Below are positions 34,984 through 43,886 of a stretch of 64,000 bases of DNA, one piece after another. The position numbers were made by a program, and so were the translations under genes. Source of the stretch: Gammaproteobacteria bacterium UBA3067 (GTDB lineage Bacteria; Pseudomonadota; Gammaproteobacteria; Pseudomonadales; UBA3067); NCBI GenBank assembly GCA_002366835.1, contig DFBZ01000038.1, positions 87,965 through 151,964 on the forward strand. The letters run 5' to 3'. The notes beneath the pieces were generated by a model. That model did not search any database, was not told the DNA's origin, and saw nothing but the letters and a program-made list of their open reading frames with translations. Position 1 is the first letter of the stretch. Each line of letters starts with the position of its first letter.

Positions 34984-36438
34984 TTATCCTCTCTCTGTGT
35001 CGACGATCCAGGTGTCTTTACTTCCGCCACCTTGTGAAGAGTTAACCACTAACGATCCTTCTTTCATTGCGACTCGCGTTAATCCTCCAGTGGTAACAAA
35101 ACTCGAATTTGATTGCAATATAAATGGTCTTAGGTCGACATGTCGTGCGCCCAACTCGTTATTACCAGTGATGGTTGGTGCAGTGGACAATGCTAAGGTA
35201 GGCTGAGCAATATAATTCCGAGGGTTCTTTTTTATCAGTTGGGCAAAGGTCTCCCTTTCTTTTTTGGTTGAATGAGGGCCTATTAAAATACCATAGCCCC
35301 CTGATTCATTTGCCGGTTTTACGACAAGCTTGTCGAGGTTTTCTAGAACAAAGGAACGTTGTGCATCGTCATAGCACAAATAGGTTTCTACGTTAGGAAT
35401 CAGCGGGTCTTGATCGAGGTAATACTTAATCATTTTCGGCACAAAGGCATAGATCACCTTATCATCTGCCACTCCCGCACCGGGAGCATTTGCCATCGCT
35501 ATATTTCCATCACGCCATGCACGCATTAAGCCTGCGACACCTAGGGTGGAGTGCTTGTTAAATACTTCGGGGTCAAGAAATTCATCATCAATGCGTCGAT
35601 ACATGACATCCACCCGCTTTAATCCGGCTATAGTTTTCATGTATACGCAATTATCAGACTGCACAATGAGGTCGCTTCCTTCTACGAGTTCGGCTCCCAT
35701 ACGTTGTGCCAAAAACGCATGCTCAAAATAAGCGGAATTAAAAATGCCCGGTGTAAGGACGACAACGCAAGGTTCTTTGTTTTTTCTTGGTGATAAGCTG
35801 GATAGTGTTTCTAGCAATTTGTCGGGATAATCGTTAACAGGGGCTATATCGACTTTCTCGAAAATCTCGGGAAAAATACGCTTCATAATGGAGCGATTTT
35901 CTAACATGTATGACACACCAGAGGGCACTCTTAGGTTATCTTCAAGGACATAGAACTCGCCATCTGCATCCCGCACCAGGTCTGTGCCACAAATATGTGC
36001 CCATACTCCAAAGGGCGGGGATATCCCTTCGCACTCCTTGCGATAATTTTTCGACTGATCAAATACGAACTTCGGTATAACGCCGTCTTTTATGATTTTT
36101 TGATCATGATAAAGGTCATCTATAAAGAGGTTTAGTGCCTGTAAGCGCTGGATCAAGCCGGCTGACGTTTTCTCCCACTGGCGCTTACTAATGACCCTCG
36201 GGATGATATCGAAAGGCCAGGCACGATCAATACTTCCTTCCTCTGTATAAACCGTAAAGCTCACCCCCATTTCTCTTATGGTCGCTTCTGCAGCTTGCTG
36301 TCGGCTATTTAAATCGGACTCTTCAAGAGACTTTAGATAGGAGACGAGTTTCTGGGCTGGTTTTCGCGCGCGGGTAGGAGAACTGATGAGTTCATCATAA
36401 AATTTATCTGATTGGTACTTGTTCCACGTTTCTTTCAT
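34984..36438 (-). CDS. Circularly permuted ATP-grasp ligase
   Basis: The 484-residue enzyme has the DUF404/DUF407 ATP-grasp layout: SFTVYTEEGSIDRAWPFDIIPR, HICGTDLVRDADGEFYVLEDN with metal-binding acids, VVLTPGIFNSAYFEHAFLAQ, VDVMYRRIDDEFLDPE, LVVKPANESGGYGI with the ATP-binding Lys, and RPFILQS...TRVAMKEGS. It should activate a carboxylate as acyl phosphate to make an amide. The ATG at 36438 gives a family-typical length; a GTG at 36474 would add 12 residues. It is the first gene of the five-gene minus-strand cluster that runs to 27016. Confidence 0.92.
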   Translation of the reverse strand: MKETWNKYQSDKFYDELISSPTRARKPAQKLVSYLKSLEESDLNSRQQAAEATIREMGVSFTVYTEEGSIDRAWPFDIIPRVISKRQWEKTSAGLIQRLQALNLFIDDLYHDQKIIKDGVIPKFVFDQSKNYRKECEGISPPFGVWAHICGTDLVRDADGEFYVLEDNLRVPSGVSYMLENRSIMKRIFPEIFEKVDIAPVNDYPDKLLETLSSLSPRKNKEPCVVVLTPGIFNSAYFEHAFLAQRMGAELVEGSDLIVQSDNCVYMKTIAGLKRVDVMYRRIDDEFLDPEVFNKHSTLGVAGLMRAWRDGNIAMANAPGAGVADDKVIYAFVPKMIKYYLDQDPLIPNVETYLCYDDAQRSFVLENLDKLVVKPANESGGYGILIGPHSTKKERETFAQLIKKNPRNYIAQPTLALSTAPTITGNNELGARHVDLRPFILQSNSSFVTTGGLTRVAMKEGSLVVNSSQGGGSKDTWIVDTERG

Positions 36439-37361
36439 ATAATTAAGTCCATGAGTCAACACATAAAAAGACACTCAATGGTATTTATATAAAGCATAGA
36501 GCATGCCAAACCCATCAGAGGGATCAGTCAAAGTGGTCGGAGTAATTGGTATTTTGAATCCAATCAGAGCGGGAATAGTTGCGCTATCTTGTTGAAGACC
36601 CCCGGTCGAGCTATTAATGGCCACCAGGTTGTCTTTTGTCTTTTGTCTGATTTCGCTCGGCTTGGTCTCACGGACAGCTCTGCTTAATACCTGCGCCGCA
36701 GTCTGATGACTGGTTGCACGGGCCGCTCTCTCCGCAGCGCTACAGCTGGCCCTTGGCGATCGAGCAGCGGCAGTTGATGTTTATCCGGTGAGTCGGGAGG
36801 TGAATAACCCGCGCAACCAATGCGCGGATTTAATTCGGCGGCTGGGTTGATGGGTTGCTACGTCAATAGGGTAAGACCAGGTCGGAGGCTTCATCTTCTG
36901 ACGGTGGTTTTACTCATGCCCACAGATTCAATACAAAACGCCACTCATTCTTTTCAATCTGACGCTTATCTAACAATTAGACACAAAACTGTTCACTACT
37001 TCATTTTTAAAGTAAGTAAAATAGACCTATATCTGGCTGCTAGAGTTCGCTGACTTGGTGTCAGGTATACGGAGAAATTAAGCGAAGAATCAGAGTTTGA
37101 ACGTGTAAATGAGCAAAGGCTACCCTGTGAAGCGAGTTGGGTACTTTTGGTGCGACTTTTCAAGAAAAAAGTAGGTGCCTTAAACAGCGAGGCAGCTGGC
37201 CAAATCGCCATAACTTCAGCAACCTACGTTACAAAACATACACAGCTTTTTGCCTACTAGCACACCGTGCGGTCTTTATCGAAACATAACCTACTTTGTA
37301 AAGACGAGTAGGCTATTAAAGAAGCTACTAGATATATAGTAACCCTAAAGGTCATTGAATT
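36439..37361. other. Gene-free stretch with a start-less open frame
   Basis: About 920 bp contain no gene I can support. On the minus strand 36780-36475 is open for 101 codons (reading ...AARATSHQTAAQVL...LVAINSSTGG...) but has no usable ATG, and it ends next to the ATP-grasp start. It may be a gene remnant or chance. This part (about 36.58-36.87 kb) is GC-richer than its surroundings, which hints at acquired DNA. Nothing recognisable lies at 36.9-37.36 kb apart from the lipoprotein promoter region. Confidence 0.4.
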
Positions 37362-38372
37362 ATGAGAAGCAGGTCAATATTGAAAACATTTATTCAAATT
37401 GCCAGCTTCTCTGGCTTTTTGATGGTACTTACTGCCTGCGTGCCAGAAGATGCTCAATATTTGGATGATAACCCCGAATTATCCCCATATGATATTGCTG
37501 CCAGCCTGGAGAGCGCTGCCACCTCGCTCGCCAGTGAATCACTGGAAGGTGTCTGGGTTTCAATCACTGAATCTAATGAGAACTATTCTTGGGAAGGTGG
37601 GGCTGAATACGAAATTGAAACAGGCAGTTATACACACCTCGAGCTGTATGCAATTAAAAGCAATGAAGACAACACGAGTATTCAAATCAGTAGGTGCTCC
37701 TCAGCTCCAGATGCCAGCATGCGCCCTGTATTTCAATATGAACTAAACGAGGACAGGAGTAGTTTTTTAGTCGAAAAAGGAGGCATGCTTAAGGATTTAG
37801 AGTTCTCCGCTCTTGCTGTTATCGAATCCAATAGTAAAATCACATTCTCACACTACTCCACATATTATAAAGAAATTTATCCTGAGTCATACATACAAGA
37901 ATCAGGAACACACTCCGCCACAATGGTGAAAATTTCTGATCACTTTGACCCAGACATTGGTTATATAGAGGTAAATGGAAAACAGTCTGAAGTTAACTGT
38001 TTTCACTATACAGAAGGCTTTATTGAAACCGAAATCAGCTATGCATCAGGGATCAGGTCGGGCGCTAGGAGTATTGAACAATATCAATTTCAATCTCAGC
38101 ATGGACAAACGTACCTTTCACGAGCCCGTGCGCCTTCGGATGTCACATTTGATAATGGTGATTTTTACGTAGTTTCAGACTGGCCAGAATTGTTCTCTAT
38201 TTCCCATGATAGTGAAGAATACACCTCTGAACTCACTATTAAGAATAATAATTCGTTAGAGTTTTATGGGGATTTTTCTGCCATTTTAAAACCGGAGCAC
38301 AAAACATTTAACACTGATTCAAGCGTATCGTTTCTGGTCATGCTGAAACCAAACGGTATTGACGCAAGATAA
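37362..38372 (+). CDS. Lipoprotein of unknown function
   Basis: The 336-residue protein has a lipoprotein signal peptide ending in the lipobox LMVLTAC (Cys26), then VPEDAQ, so the mature protein should be lipid-anchored, probably to the outer membrane. The rest is acidic and rich in Ser, Glu, Asn and Tyr with alternating beta-strand patterns. Two Cys (SRCSSAP and VNCFHY) could form a disulfide. I do not recognise a family. An AAAGG element lies upstream of the ATG. It is monocistronic. A GVWVS segment at about 63-67 resembles the strand start of lipocalin-like lipoproteins, but that is speculative. Confidence 0.7.
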   Translation: MRSRSILKTFIQIASFSGFLMVLTACVPEDAQYLDDNPELSPYDIAASLESAATSLASESLEGVWVSITESNENYSWEGGAEYEIETGSYTHLELYAIKSNEDNTSIQISRCSSAPDASMRPVFQYELNEDRSSFLVEKGGMLKDLEFSALAVIESNSKITFSHYSTYYKEIYPESYIQESGTHSATMVKISDHFDPDIGYIEVNGKQSEVNCFHYTEGFIETEISYASGIRSGARSIEQYQFQSQHGQTYLSRARAPSDVTFDNGDFYVVSDWPELFSISHDSEEYTSELTIKNNNSLEFYGDFSAILKPEHKTFNTDSSVSFLVMLKPNGIDAR

Positions 38373-38406
38373 CTCACTGAACAGTAGTACGGGGAAAGTC
38401 TTGCAA

Positions 38407-38475
38407 TCAGCCCTCAGAGTCTTTAACTGATCGACTGACTGTTGGGTAAAGTACTGCTGGCTTGAGAAGCTCGGC
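38407..38475 (-). pseudogene. Possible second RAYT C-terminal remnant
   Basis: On the minus strand the frame ending at a stop at 38407-38409 reads YPTVSRSVKDSEG, close to the YLTVSRAVKKAKKV end of the RAYT relic at 3995. The DNA also matches in places (AACTG-TCGACTGAC, and a shared GCAATCA just after the stop). Upstream sequence is no longer recognisable. Confidence 0.35.
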
Positions 38476-38579
38476 GAAAGTTTTACCATAATTTAGCATC
38501 TTGGCGTTTTTCGCTTGATGGCATCCACGAAGTGTTGTTGTTTTAACACCGCACAGCTAAGACCAAACCTGCAATAAGT

Positions 38580-39008
38580 TTAGCCAGCCTCTAAGTCTTC
38601 ATAGCTGTCCTGCTCTTCAATTAAATTTATCGCTACACCTACAAAATCAGAGTCAGTAATAATTCCCACCAGGGCGCCATTATCAATAACTGGCAAACAG
38701 CCGTATTTGTGTTTTTGCAGGGTTAAACCCGCTGCACGAAGGCTGTCTTTGGGGTGAGTCGTGAGTATTTCCTCTGTCATAATGTCGGATATCGGAAAGC
38801 CCAAAGTTGACTTGCTTGTTTGGCCAGAGCGCGCGCCAGCTTTTAATACATCTCGTTGACTAATAATGCCAATCACCTGATTTTGCGGGTCAACAACTGG
38901 AATATGACGAATGTTATTTTTCGTCATGGTTTCTGCAGCTTTTGAAACGCTATCGCTTGGTTCAAGCGTAATAAGCTCGGTGCTCATGATTTCATTAACG
39001 GTTATCAT
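38580..39008 (-). CDS. CBS-domain-pair protein
   Basis: The 142-residue protein consists of two CBS domains in tandem: EIMSTELITLEPSDSVSKAAETM...HIPVVD..NQVIGIISQRDV (about 6-62) and DIMTEEILTTHPKDSLRAAG...GCLPVIDNGALVGIITDSDFV (about 78-130). Pairs like this bind adenosine nucleotides or SAM and act as energy or metabolite sensors for a partner protein. No effector domain is present, so the partner must be encoded elsewhere. The ATG at 39008 has a GGAG ribosome-binding site 8 bases upstream, better than the one at 39029. Confidence 0.88.
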   Translation of the reverse strand: MITVNEIMSTELITLEPSDSVSKAAETMTKNNIRHIPVVDPQNQVIGIISQRDVLKAGARSGQTSKSTLGFPISDIMTEEILTTHPKDSLRAAGLTLQKHKYGCLPVIDNGALVGIITDSDFVGVAINLIEEQDSYEDLEAG

Positions 39009-39210
39009 GCCTATCTCCGGTGGATTCAAACTTGTAGCTTGAACTAATTTAAGCCTATTGAGTGCGCTTAAACCAGCACCCTTTCTATCAATGTTTTCGT
39101 TGTTTGACCCAGATTAAATAATACTGAACTTGCAGGTTTATCGCTTGCTAATTGCTTGAGAATGGAATTATAAATAGTAAAGAAGCGGTTTTTCGGGGTT
39201 GAAATTATTG

Positions 39211-40029
39211 CTACTTACTTGGCTTTATAAATTTAAGCGTCATTCGGTCGCTTTCACCAATTGCAAGGTATTTGTCTCTATTTTCCTCTTTTAGGCGTAA
39301 AGTCGGGGGTAGGGTCCAAACCCCTTTTGGGTGGTCGGCACTATCTTTCGGGTTGGCGTTCACTTCTGACCGAGCCAATAGCTTGAATCCAGCAGATTCT
39401 GCAAGTTGAATGACGTACTCTTCGGTGACATAACCGGATGCTTTCATCGCCTCAATACTTGTTCCGGGTTTGGCGCGATGTTCCACAACACCAAGAATTC
39501 CCCCTGGCTTAAGGGCCTTGTAAAAGGATAGAAAAGCAAGTTTATCGCCTCCAGCTGACATCCAATTATGAACATTGCGGAACGTCAGTACCATATCTGC
39601 GCTGTTCTCGGGGGAAACTACGGAAATGGCTTTGGATGATAACTCAGTAAGTTTCACATTTTGATACAGAACAGGTTGGGCGGCCAATTTCTGTTTAAAC
39701 TTTTCGCGGTAAATGCTGAAGAATTTAACCTTACTTTCTTTTGGAAAGTGGGCAGCATAAAGCCTACCTTCTTCCTTGAGGTATGGTGCCAGTATTTCTG
39801 TATACCAACCGTTTCCTGGCCAGATTTCGACGACTGTCATTGATGGTTTGATGCCAAAAAAAGTCAGTGTTTCCAGTGGATGCCGTGCGACATTTCTGTG
39901 TATATTTTCCGGGCTACGTTTATCCGAGGTGGTTACAGCAGCCAAGTCAGTGTTATCGGCCGTGACGGCGCTTGAAATAAAGGAGAAAAGGGAAAAAATT
40001 AGCACAAAAGAGCTCTTTTTAGTCTTCAT
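39211..40029 (-). CDS. Exported class I methyltransferase-like protein (COG4798 type)
   Basis: The 272-residue protein begins with a Sec signal peptide (Lys-rich start, hydrophobic FVLIFSLFSFISSAV, TADN cleavage region), so it should be periplasmic, unusual for a methyltransferase. A SAM-binding-like Rossmann domain follows: VVEIWPGNGWYTEILAPYL (about 65-83), a motif II acid near VLTFRNVHNW and LKPGGILGVVEHR (about 171-183). COG4798-type predicted methyltransferases share this signal peptide. SAM is not known to be available in the periplasm, so real activity is uncertain. The gene is divergent from the coniferyl-aldehyde-type dehydrogenase gene with 182 bp between the starts. Confidence 0.8.
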   Translation of the reverse strand: MKTKKSSFVLIFSLFSFISSAVTADNTDLAAVTTSDKRSPENIHRNVARHPLETLTFFGIKPSMTVVEIWPGNGWYTEILAPYLKEEGRLYAAHFPKESKVKFFSIYREKFKQKLAAQPVLYQNVKLTELSSKAISVVSPENSADMVLTFRNVHNWMSAGGDKLAFLSFYKALKPGGILGVVEHRAKPGTSIEAMKASGYVTEEYVIQLAESAGFKLLARSEVNANPKDSADHPKGVWTLPPTLRLKEENRDKYLAIGESDRMTLKFIKPSK

Positions 40030-40211
40030 TGGAAAATCCTCATAAAATATTTGAACTGGCTGGTCTAATGCCGCCTTTTTGTCTGCATTAGACCTTTGAA
40101 TTAGGCCATATATATGGTATCTAGAGCGTTCTCGTGTATTAAGAGAAAGTGTTAGCTAACGAGTAGCACTTTAATAATAATTAAATCACTTTGAAAGAAA
40201 AAGGAAAGATA

Positions 40212-41678
40212 ATGAGCACTCCATTACCCGTTTCAATCCGTCCTCCTCGTTCAGAAGAGAAAATTTCAGAAAACGCTAATCCTTTGTTGCCCATTTTAGA
40301 AAAGCAACGTGATGCATTTATTCAGCGCGGCATCCCCTCGGTAGAGGATCGTGTGCGTGCCTTAGAGACGCTAGGTAAGGCCGTGGGCGAATACTCAGAA
40401 AAGCTGGTTGCGGCCGTACAGGCTGATTTTGGGCACCGCTCACCCCACGAAACATATGCCACGGAAGTTTTGGGAGTGTTGGCTGAAATTAAAATGACTA
40501 AGGGGAAAATAAAAAAGTGGGCAAAACCAAAAAAACCACCTTTTGGCGGTATACCTGGTGGTCGTATTGTTTACCAACCCAAAGGGGTTATTGGCATAAT
40601 GGGGGCGTGGAACTACCCAGTTATGCTTTCACTTTCGCCTTTGATCGGTGTTTTGGCGGCGGGAAATCATGCGATGATGAAACCTTCCGACATGACACCT
40701 CGTACAGCGGAAGTCTTAGATGAGTTAATCAGTCGAAATTTCTCGGATGATTACGTTAAGGTTATCACTGGAGATGTGCAGGTTGCCGTAGATTTTTCTG
40801 CCTTGCCTTATGATCACTTAATGTATACCGGAAACACTGAAATTGGTCGTCGTGTTATGGTGGCTGCAGCGAAAAACCTCACACCCGTAACGCTTGAGCT
40901 GGGCGGCAAGTCTCCTACCATTATTGCTGATAACTTTCCCGTTAAAGAGGCTGTTGCACGTATTATAATGGGTAAGTCAATGAATTCTGGTCAGACCTGT
41001 ATCGCGCCGGATTATGTGCTTATTAATAAAAACCGCACCAATGAGTTAGTAGAGTGTTTTAAGGCTGCGGCAACGAAACGTTTCCCAACGGTTGCTAACA
41101 ACCAGGATATTACCTGGATTGTGAATGATCGTCATTATCAGCGCGTTAACTCAATGATTGAAGATGCCCGAGAAAAGGGTGCAAATGTTATTCAGGTTAA
41201 TCCACAAAATGAAACGATTCCTGAAGGCTCTCGCGTTATTCCTCTTACCATAATCACCGATACCACTGACGATATGCTTGTTATGCAGGAAGAAATATTT
41301 GGGCCAGTACTGCCAGTAAAAGGGGTCGATAGCATTGACGAGGCTTTTAACTTTGTAAAATCTCGCCCTCGTCCTCTTGCGCTCTATTATTTTGATTCCG
41401 ATAGAAAGCAGGGTGAAAAAGTGATGGATGAAACCATCGCCGGCGGGGCCTGTGTTAATGATTCAGTGGTGCATCTTGCGAATATGAATATGCCTTTTGG
41501 CGGCACGGGTGATAGTGGTGTTGGTGCTTATCACGGTTTTGATGGCTTCTGTGAATTCTCTCATAAAAAAGGTGTGCAGATGTCTAGCGCGAGGTTTTCA
41601 CCCACAGCGCTACTAGGTGGCTCTTACCCTGAATTTGTACTGGGGATTATGAAGAAGGCATCTAAGTGGCTAAGCTAG
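40212..41678 (+). CDS. calB: Coniferyl-aldehyde-dehydrogenase-type ALDH
   Basis: The 488-residue protein is an NAD(P)-dependent aldehyde dehydrogenase of the class related to coniferyl aldehyde dehydrogenase and fatty aldehyde dehydrogenases. It has the NYPVMLSLSPLIGVLAAGN cofactor region, GNTEIGRRVM, general base Glu229 (LELGGKSP), nucleophile Cys263 (NSGQTCIAPDY), EEIFGPVLPV and the NMPFGGTGDSGVGAYHG C-terminal region. Natural substrates could be aromatic (lignin-derived) or long-chain aldehydes; sequence alone cannot decide, so the symbol is tentative. The ATG at 40212 follows AAGGAAAG. The frame from 40191 adds seven charged residues that lack a ribosome-binding site. Confidence 0.85.
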   Translation: MSTPLPVSIRPPRSEEKISENANPLLPILEKQRDAFIQRGIPSVEDRVRALETLGKAVGEYSEKLVAAVQADFGHRSPHETYATEVLGVLAEIKMTKGKIKKWAKPKKPPFGGIPGGRIVYQPKGVIGIMGAWNYPVMLSLSPLIGVLAAGNHAMMKPSDMTPRTAEVLDELISRNFSDDYVKVITGDVQVAVDFSALPYDHLMYTGNTEIGRRVMVAAAKNLTPVTLELGGKSPTIIADNFPVKEAVARIIMGKSMNSGQTCIAPDYVLINKNRTNELVECFKAAATKRFPTVANNQDITWIVNDRHYQRVNSMIEDAREKGANVIQVNPQNETIPEGSRVIPLTIITDTTDDMLVMQEEIFGPVLPVKGVDSIDEAFNFVKSRPRPLALYYFDSDRKQGEKVMDETIAGGACVNDSVVHLANMNMPFGGTGDSGVGAYHGFDGFCEFSHKKGVQMSSARFSPTALLGGSYPEFVLGIMKKASKWLS

Positions 41679-41723
41679 TTTAATTAGCCTGCTTGGGTGC
41701 TTCACGCAAACACTTAACGCTGT

Positions 41724-41761
41724 AAAAAAACCTCAATCAAAAAATGATTGAGGTTTTTTTA
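41724..41761 (+). terminator. Rho-independent terminator after the aldehyde dehydrogenase gene
   Basis: CCTCAATCA and TGATTGAGG form a 9-bp stem with a 5-base A loop, flanked by an A-run and a T-run; bidirectional in principle. Confidence 0.9.
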
Positions 41762-41895
41762 TATCTTAGACTTTCTATCTCTTGTTTGAGCCAGATTAAG
41801 TCTTCACTTTTTCTGGCGACTGGTTTGGCGGAGGGCTTTCACTGTGCCTCATTATGTCCAATTCAAATGTTTGTCGCCTAGTTCTCGATAGGTGT

Positions 41896-42951
41896 TTAGT
41901 TCTCAAGCTTGAATGTGGTGAGGTGAGGGATATTGATCGAAATTCCGATAATATCGCCGATATTAAAATTCATATTACTGGGGAAATGAGCGTCGAGATG
42001 ATTTCCTTTGGCGAGCTTTAGAGTATAAATAATGCTTGGTCCGGCAAAGGTTTTTGAGATAACTTCTGTTTTGCAGGGGCTATCGGCATCGGGGCTGATG
42101 TCGCCGGGTCGAATTAAAACCTCCAGTTGGTCCCCTTTTTGCCAGTGGGTATTTATCGGGCTTTTCATTTGACCGGCTTCGGTCTCAATTAACCCTTCGT
42201 TAATAACAGTACCCGAAATAAATTGGCCGTCGCCCACAAAGGTGCTAACGAAACGATTCTGTGGTTTATGGTAAAGGTTAAAGGGGGTATCCCACTGTTG
42301 TAATTCACCGTTTTCGATCACAGCAACTTTATCGGCAACTGCGAAAGCTTCTTGCTGGTCATGGGTGACTAGAATGGCGGTGGTGCCATTTTGTTTTAGC
42401 AGCTCTCGTACTTCTGCAGAGAGGCGTTTGCGTAAGTCTGTGTCGAGATTGGAGAAGGGTTCGTCCATCAAGAGAATATCTGGCTCGGGAGCCAGCGCCC
42501 TTGCAATAGCGACACGCTGTTGTTGTCCGCCTGAAAGCTCATGGGGGTGGCGTTTCGCAAGCGAAGCAAGCCCCACTCGTTCAAGAAAAACCATGGCTTT
42601 TTCGTGTTTATTTTTTTTGTTGTTTTTTAAGCCGAAGCAGACATTTTCTAACACAGAAAGGTGAGGAAAAAGTGCGTAGTCCTGAAAAATCATACCAATG
42701 TGACGATCTTCCGGGCGCAGGTTTTTTTTCGGGCTGCTTATTTCTTCTCCTTTAAGAATAATGCGTCCTTGCCGAACCGGTAAAAAACCAGCGATGCCTC
42801 TTAATAGGGTGGTTTTGCCGCAGCCCGATGGGCCAAGCAGTGAGCCGATTTCTCCTTGTGATAAGGAGAGGCTGAAATTTTTGATGATTCTTTCTTCATC
42901 AAAGCGGCACTCTACATGCTCAAGGCGAAGATGTGCGTGCTCAGTTGGCAT
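41896..42951 (-). CDS. FbpC-like ABC transporter ATP-binding protein
   Basis: The 351-residue protein is the ATPase of an importer of the Fe3+/spermidine/sulfate (CUT1-like) type. It has Walker A GPSGCGKTT (about 38-46), a Q-loop FQDYALFPHLS, the signature LSGGQQQRVAIARAL, Walker B LLMDEPFSNLD and the switch His in VTHDQ. A C-terminal TOBE regulatory domain (about 240-350) contains VLIRPGDIS. The domain order and FPHLSV resemble FbpC of iron(III) systems. No permease or binding-protein gene is adjacent. Its start overlaps the argF end by 11 bases, so it is co-transcribed and translation-coupled with argDF, an odd pairing. Confidence 0.87.
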   Translation of the reverse strand: MPTEHAHLRLEHVECRFDEERIIKNFSLSLSQGEIGSLLGPSGCGKTTLLRGIAGFLPVRQGRIILKGEEISSPKKNLRPEDRHIGMIFQDYALFPHLSVLENVCFGLKNNKKNKHEKAMVFLERVGLASLAKRHPHELSGGQQQRVAIARALAPEPDILLMDEPFSNLDTDLRKRLSAEVRELLKQNGTTAILVTHDQQEAFAVADKVAVIENGELQQWDTPFNLYHKPQNRFVSTFVGDGQFISGTVINEGLIETEAGQMKSPINTHWQKGDQLEVLIRPGDISPDADSPCKTEVISKTFAGPSIIYTLKLAKGNHLDAHFPSNMNFNIGDIIGISINIPHLTTFKLEN

Positions 42952-43852
42952 TGTTCAGCAAGAATTCCAATAAAGCTTTTTGTGAGTGCAGCCGATTTTC
43001 TGCCTCATCCCACACGACGGAATAATTACTGTCGAGCATTTCTTCGCTGATCTCTTCACCTCGGTGGGCGGGCAAACAATGCATAAATAAGGCATTATTT
43101 GCGGCGTGCTGCATTAATTTGTTATTAACTTGGTAAGCACCAAAAGCAGCGCGTCGTCGTGTTTGTTCATCCTCTTGCCCCATGCTGGCCCATACATCTG
43201 TCGCTACGAGGTCGGCACCTTTAACAGCATCTTCTGGTTTTGATATAAATGCGACGTTGCTTTTGTTATTTTGGAGTAACTCCGCGTTGGGCTCGTACCC
43301 CGCCGGGCTGGATATATTGAGCTGAAAATCCAGACAGCTGGCCGCGTTGATATAGGAGTTACACATGTTATTGCCATCACCTATCCAGGCGACGGTTTTA
43401 CCCTGAATACTGCCCCGGTGCTCGGTAAAGGTTTGGATGTCCGCAAGTAACTGACAGGGGTGGAAGTCGTCAGTCAGCGCATTAATGACGGGGACATCGG
43501 AATACTGTGCAAAACGTTCCAAGGTCTGGTGTGCGAAGGTGCGAATCATAATGATATCGACCATACGTGAAAGTACCCGTGCACTGTCTTCGATTGGTTC
43601 CCCACGGCCAAGCTGTGTATCGCGAGGCGATAAAAAGATGCTGCTACCACCCAACTGCGTCATGCCTGCCTCAAAGGAAACTCGTGTACGTGTAGAAGAT
43701 TTTTCGAAAATCATCCCAAGGGTTTTGTGCTTAAAGGGCGCTTGCACAGCCCCGGATTTGTGTGCCTTTTTCATCTCAATAGCGCGACTTATAAGGCTAT
43801 TAAGCTCCGTGGGAGAAAGGTCTTTTAAGGTTAGAAAATGTCGTACTGGCAT
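42941..43852 (-). CDS. argF: Ornithine carbamoyltransferase
   Basis: ArgF joins ornithine and carbamoyl phosphate to citrulline in arginine synthesis. The 303-residue protein has the carbamoyl-phosphate loop SSTRTRVSFE (about 48-57), a QTLERFAQ segment, HPCQ(L/I)LADIQT, and the ornithine site DVWASMGQE plus FMHCLPAHRGEE near 265-276. Starting at the ATG at 43852 gives the normal length. A longer frame to 43942 would overlap argD and add 30 unconserved residues. It follows argD by about 34 bp and overlaps the ABC ATPase gene by 11 bases. Confidence 0.95.
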   Translation of the reverse strand: MPVRHFLTLKDLSPTELNSLISRAIEMKKAHKSGAVQAPFKHKTLGMIFEKSSTRTRVSFEAGMTQLGGSSIFLSPRDTQLGRGEPIEDSARVLSRMVDIIMIRTFAHQTLERFAQYSDVPVINALTDDFHPCQLLADIQTFTEHRGSIQGKTVAWIGDGNNMCNSYINAASCLDFQLNISSPAGYEPNAELLQNNKSNVAFISKPEDAVKGADLVATDVWASMGQEDEQTRRRAAFGAYQVNNKLMQHAANNALFMHCLPAHRGEEISEEMLDSNYSVVWDEAENRLHSQKALLEFLLNNAN

Positions 43853-43886
43853 ACTGCTAAATCCATGATTCAAAAAACAACACCTA

